NCBI RefSeq assembly: GCF_003201105.1
Contig: NZ_QICJ01000010.1
Coordinates: 152,041-216,040 of the forward strand
Direction of reading: 5' to 3'
Source of the DNA: Dyella sp. AtDHG13
GTDB taxonomy: Bacteria > Pseudomonadota > Gammaproteobacteria > Xanthomonadales > Rhodanobacteraceae
DNA: 64,000 nucleotides
The translations under genes were made by a program, and so were the position numbers. This document shows, in pieces, positions 61,087-64,000 of the stretch (positions are counted from its first letter, which is position 1; every line of letters starts with the position of its first letter). Below the pieces are notes generated by a model. The model saw nothing but the letters and a program-made list of their open reading frames with translations. It was not told the DNA's origin and searched no databases.

Positions 61087-61110
61087 AGCCCCGCAGGTCA
61101 GTGCGGGGCT
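61087..61110 (-). terminator. Terminator of H-NS-like gene
   Basis: AGCCCCGCA pairs with TGCGGGGCT with a six-base loop, followed on the minus strand by CTCTTTGG, 20 bases past the H-NS stop. Confidence 0.6.
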
Positions 61111-61130
61111 GCGATGGTTGTAAGGCGCTT

Positions 61131-61544
61131 CTACTTCTTAGCGGCCCTTGTTGCGGACGCTTTCCCGGGAGCTTTTCTCGCCGCCTTGATCGGAGGCGCT
61201 TTCATGGCGTTTCCACCGATGAGCATGCTCTCCACCGTGACGCCTTTCTTCTTCAAGGCCGCTGAGAACCATTGCGGGCGCTTACCGCGGCCGGACCAAG
61301 TCTGAGCGGCATCCGAGGGGTTGCGATACTTCGGCGCAACGACGACCTTCGGGCTCTTGGCTCCCCTGCCGCCGCGTCGCGGGTAGACCTCATCAATACT
61401 CAAGCCTGCATCCTTGAGTAGTGCATCAATCTTCGTCCGCACCTCCTGGACTTGATGCTTGCGCGCAGATTCCATCTGCGCTTCGGCGTTCCGAATGAGC
61501 GCCTGGAGTTCGGCAGGGGAGAGTGAGTCGAGCTTGATCGCCAT
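61131..61544 (-). CDS. H-NS/HvrA-family nucleoid protein
   Basis: About 137 residues starting MAIKLDSLSPAEL. N-terminal coiled-coil oligomerisation region, then the DNA-binding signature PKYRNPSDAAQTWSGRGKRPQWF. The C-terminus is extended with Ala/Lys repeats (KAARKAPGKASATRAAKK). It silences AT-rich, foreign DNA, which is relevant to this island-rich region. Same strand as the HU-like gene 121 bases upstream. Confidence 0.9.
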   Translation of the reverse strand: MAIKLDSLSPAELQALIRNAEAQMESARKHQVQEVRTKIDALLKDAGLSIDEVYPRRGGRGAKSPKVVVAPKYRNPSDAAQTWSGRGKRPQWFSAALKKKGVTVESMLIGGNAMKAPPIKAARKAPGKASATRAAKK

Positions 61545-61665
61545 GTTTTCCTCGGGAGTCGATCGAGTGAATCGCATCGCCTCAATGCGGCGATGCGCGT
61601 TACGTCCGTGGTCGCCCGCGGCAGGCTTCCTGCGCGGAACGATCGGCGCAGGAACAATCGATCAC

Positions 61666-62049
61666 TTAAATTGCCGCGTCCTTGAGCTTCTTGAGCGGGC
61701 GCACCTTCACCTTGACGGTGGCCGGCTTGGCGGCAAACACCTGTTCCTCACCGGTGAAGGGGTTCTTGCCCTTGCGCTTTGGTTTGGCCGGCACCTTCAC
61801 CGCACTGATCTTGAACAGGCCGGGCAGCGTGAAGTTGCCGGCTCCCTTCTTGTGCACCGCGCCGAGGACGGTGTGTTCGAGCGCCGCGAGCACCGCTTTG
61901 ACCTGCTTGGCTTCGACGTTGGCCTGCTCAGTCAGGTGCGCGATAAGCGCCGACTTGGTCAGCGCATCCTTGATCGGCTTGATGGTGGGAGCCGCCTTCG
62001 GGGCCGCCTTCGCTTTCGTGTTTTTTTTGGCAGTGGTTTTGGTGGCCAT
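61666..62049 (-). CDS. HU-family DNA-binding protein with basic tail
   Basis: 127 residues from ATG 62049. The N-terminal ~30 residues are Lys/Ala-rich (histone H1-like tail), then an HU core: LTKSALIAHLTEQANVEAKQV, GNFTLPGLFKISAVKVPAKP and KNPFTGEE. Bends and coats DNA. The lysine-rich N-terminal extension is a variant seen in some Xanthomonadales and Bordetella. Confidence 0.9.
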   Translation of the reverse strand: MATKTTAKKNTKAKAAPKAAPTIKPIKDALTKSALIAHLTEQANVEAKQVKAVLAALEHTVLGAVHKKGAGNFTLPGLFKISAVKVPAKPKRKGKNPFTGEEQVFAAKPATVKVKVRPLKKLKDAAI

Positions 62050-62550
62050 GATCTTCAGTCTCAGACGATGCATCGCTCCTCATGGAGCGATGGCCGTTTT
62101 GGCCTGACAAATCTACGTGGTTACGGCGTTCTGGGCCACCAGCTGGGCGCTGGCTAACGATGAGCGCGCCTCGCTGTGGCGGCTCGGTGATTAGGGGTCG
62201 TTATCGGGGGTAGGGAAGGGTGGATACCAGCGGTCTCTATGAAAAGCCCCTCGCACCAAGCGGACCTTCACTGTCTACGCCTGTTCTCACCCGCGTCCAC
62301 TTTGCCAACTCACCGCCCCAAGCCTACGTAACGGCCACAGGCGGCTTCAGCATGGACCTCAAAAACCCCTGCCGTTTCCTTGATCGGGAAACGGCAGATT
62401 CTGGTTTTGAGGCTATATTGATCATCGACAGCGCACCTGGTTTTCGATGCATGCTGGCGCCGTCTCTTGCTATTCCAGCTTGGCTTTACTGGCACACTGA
62501 TTCGTATGTGCCACCTGCGACGTGTTTCTAATCTTTAACGGAGAGTGTCC
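62050..62550. other. Intergenic region with a strong hairpin
   Basis: No supported gene. A perfect 11-bp hairpin CTGCCGTTTCC / GGAAACGGCAG is at 62369-62397, followed by ATTCTGGTTTTG on the plus strand. A possible 103-codon frame over it lacks features of a real gene. Confidence 0.45.
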
Positions 62551-62679
62551 ATGAGCTATCACATTAAGCCTGGTCCGAAGCCAAAGAAAGAAGACGGCAC
62601 GGATGATCGCCGCCGTCGCGTTGATCCACCGAACAAACCCAAACACCCGACTTTGCCGGTTCATAAGCCCAAAAAGTAA
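62551..62679 (+). CDS. 42-residue basic peptide
   Basis: ATG 62551, ribosome site GGAGAG at 62540-62545, stop at 62679. Sequence MSYHIKPGPKPKKEDG... is rich in Lys, Pro and Arg (including DDRRRRVD) and predicted disordered. Followed by a large palindromic hairpin. Nucleic-acid binding is plausible from composition. No family recognised. Confidence 0.55.
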   Translation: MSYHIKPGPKPKKEDGTDDRRRRVDPPNKPKHPTLPVHKPKK

Positions 62680-62730
62680 GAGTCCATCAGCGCAAGTGCT
62701 GCACATAGAATAGATCTAGCGGTTGAATAA

Positions 62731-62762
62731 TTACGGGGAGGCCCCGCCGGGCCTCCCCGTAA
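62731..62762. terminator. 14-bp perfect palindromic hairpin
   Basis: TTACGGGGAGGCCC pairs perfectly with GGGCCTCCCCGTAA around CGCC. Lies between the 42-residue peptide and the convergent helicase gene; a bidirectional terminator is likely. Confidence 0.7.
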
Positions 62763-62829
62763 TCCAAGCTGTCACTTCGCGATCAGGCCCTTCAATTAGT
62801 CAGGTGAGTTATGCACCACAATTGGCCTG

Positions 62830-64000
62830 TTATGACTGCGGTACAAACGTAGCCTGGAGCCAAGCCATCGCCTCATCAGTATCCAGGTTGGAACTGGCAT
62901 AGCTTTGCCGCAAGAGGTGCGGTGAGAGAAGTCCGTCCCATTTTTGGCGGGCTAGATTGTTTGCTTTCGCGAGCAGTTCGTCCGGCGTTGTAGCAGGTTC
63001 CGAGCCGATGTCACACAGCAGGTCTCTGACCTCCTCGAGGCTACGGCCTGCACGCAGGATCTCAACACCCAGTCGGCCTGTGAATGCCTGCACGCCGCGG
63101 AACATCAATAGGCACGCGATTGCCTCGTTGGCCGCATCGCCCAGCCATGTCAAAAGGATCGCATGGCTACCCTGATCCAACAGCAATTGATCGGCCAACA
63201 CCAGCGCAGCGAACGCCTCGCGGCCTTCCTCCAAGAAGCGTTGTGCCGTTGGGTCCAGGAATGGCAGTGCGTCTTGTGCCGCATATATATCGCGCATGCG
63301 CTGCCGCACCCGGGTATGTACACGCCCTCCGCCTCCATTGAACAGCGGAGGAGCGCCGCCCCTGGCGGGCGCGACATGGATTGTCTTGTATTCTTCGTCG
63401 ATGGCTTCGATGAGCCATGTGCGCCCTCCGAAAAGAATGCGCTGGCGCGGCGTCAGCATCTGCGAGACAGGTAGCGTTCCTAGCGCCTTGCCGCTGGAAA
63501 CAATGCGGAACTCCTCGTCGCTGGAGAACGCCGCGTAGAAGGAATTGTGATTGACGATCTTGTCGCCGATGCGGCCGTGGAGCAGCAGACCTGAGTGATC
63601 CTGAGTCAAGATTTCCGCCTGACCTAGGGTGCGCAGCAGTTCGGCAAAGGCCTCTTTGGACACCCGCTCGAACGGACCGGGCGGGGCGCAAAGAAGGCGG
63701 AACGCCTGAGCCGCCTGGAGGCCGCCATATTGCGCGATGGAAGACAGGAGCTGTTGCACGAGCGTGGAGTAGTGCGCCCCATGGACAGCAGGCGGCTCGA
63801 ACCAGTTTTCTAGCAAAAGCGAGATGACCGCTGCGGTCTGTATCGTGTCCAGTCGAAGCCGCGTTTCTAGACCAGCCTTCTCGTCCAAGGCGTCCTCGAT
63901 GACATTGAATCGCCCCGGGTTCTGAGGAGGCTCCAACTCTTGAGAGAATGGAGCCATGAACAAGTCTACGAAGTTTTCCCCTGAGGTCCGCGAGCGCGCG
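62830..64000 (-). CDS. Lhr-like helicase, C-terminal part (5' end beyond window)
   Basis: About 390 residues; the frame remains open to the window edge. The region LFGGRTWLIEAIDEEYKTIHVAPARG is typical of the C-terminal domain of Lhr-type DEAD/DEAH helicases. The helicase core would be upstream, off the window. Another C-terminal segment, GDAANEAIACLLMFRGVQAF, fits the same. Identified only from the C-terminus, so moderate confidence. Confidence 0.65.
   Translation of the reverse strand, partial: ARSRTSGENFVDLFMAPFSQELEPPQNPGRFNVIEDALDEKAGLETRLRLDTIQTAAVISLLLENWFEPPAVHGAHYSTLVQQLLSSIAQYGGLQAAQAFRLLCAPPGPFERVSKEAFAELLRTLGQAEILTQDHSGLLLHGRIGDKIVNHNSFYAAFSSDEEFRIVSSGKALGTLPVSQMLTPRQRILFGGRTWLIEAIDEEYKTIHVAPARGGAPPLFNGGGGRVHTRVRQRMRDIYAAQDALPFLDPTAQRFLEEGREAFAALVLADQLLLDQGSHAILLTWLGDAANEAIACLLMFRGVQAFTGRLGVEILRAGRSLEEVRDLLCDIGSEPATTPDELLAKANNLARQKWDGLLSPHLLRQSYASSNLDTDEAMAWLQATFVPQS

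Noticed and set aside
62220..62531. 103-codon plus-strand frame
   Set aside because: Overlaps a terminator-like perfect hairpin, no ribosome site, no protein features.

Overview
High-GC proteobacterial chromosome segment, most like Xanthomonadales (Rhodanobacter/Dyella/Luteibacter type). I base this on the overall gene style, a VC1465-type Xer-activation factor, a BPSL0761-type protein and an HvrA-type H-NS; no rRNA or tRNA is present to settle it. The window is mostly accessory DNA made of consecutive resistance and conflict modules. No CRISPR array was seen.

1-9.3 kb: the 5' part of pstS, then an arsenic island. arsB, a CX5R-type arsC and arsR run leftward. They diverge from arsH, a glutaredoxin-type arsC, an ArsO-like flavoprotein, an MFS exporter (opposite strand), trxB and a CoA-disulfide-reductase-like flavoprotein. 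A 77-bp copy of the trxB 3' end after the last gene marks an old duplication.

9.3-25.4 kb: a defence/mobile zone. It holds an XRE regulator + small protein + SseB-like module that occurs twice (10.0-11.6 and 23.3-24.9 kb) with the same palindromic operators in both copies. It also holds a two-gene Pycsar-type anti-phage system (membrane effector, then nucleotide cyclase; 11.6-13.1 kb), a KfrA-like coiled-coil protein, a ribbon-helix-helix/SEC-C protein with a three-repeat operator, a stray filamentous-phage VC1465 gene, and a tightly overlapped Tn7-like transposition operon (tnsA-like, tnsB, tnsC, tniQ; 16.7-21.6 kb). The TnsA-like protein appears to lack its nuclease residues.

25.6-60.5 kb: a large fluoride-response island, the main discovery of the window. 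Seven fluoride (crcB-motif) riboswitches lie within 29 kb. They precede: (a) MFS transporter, PAP2 phosphatase, metallophosphoesterase; (b) a CLC-F fluoride/proton antiporter, a DUF190 protein and an LTA-synthase-like enzyme; (c) a universal-stress protein, histidine phosphatase, inorganic pyrophosphatase, SNF2 ATPase, enolase and ABC exporter; (d) an orphan copy facing an integrase remnant; (e) a six-gene energy-converting-hydrogenase-related membrane complex whose large subunit has lost all NiFe cysteines, followed by a dynamin-like GTPase; (f) DUF190 + MFS; (g) a HEAT-repeat/zinc-ribbon protein + Hsp70. Export by CLC-F, extra copies of fluoride-sensitive phosphoryl-transfer enzymes (enolase, pyrophosphatase) and an ion-pumping complex make a coherent fluoride-tolerance programme. 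A PadR-controlled DoxX / multicopper oxidase / ChrA cluster (41.8-45.4 kb) is inserted between units (c) and (e).

60.7-64 kb: a small membrane protein, two nucleoid proteins (H-NS and HU types), a 42-residue basic peptide with a strong hairpin after it, and the 3' part of an Lhr-like helicase running off the window.
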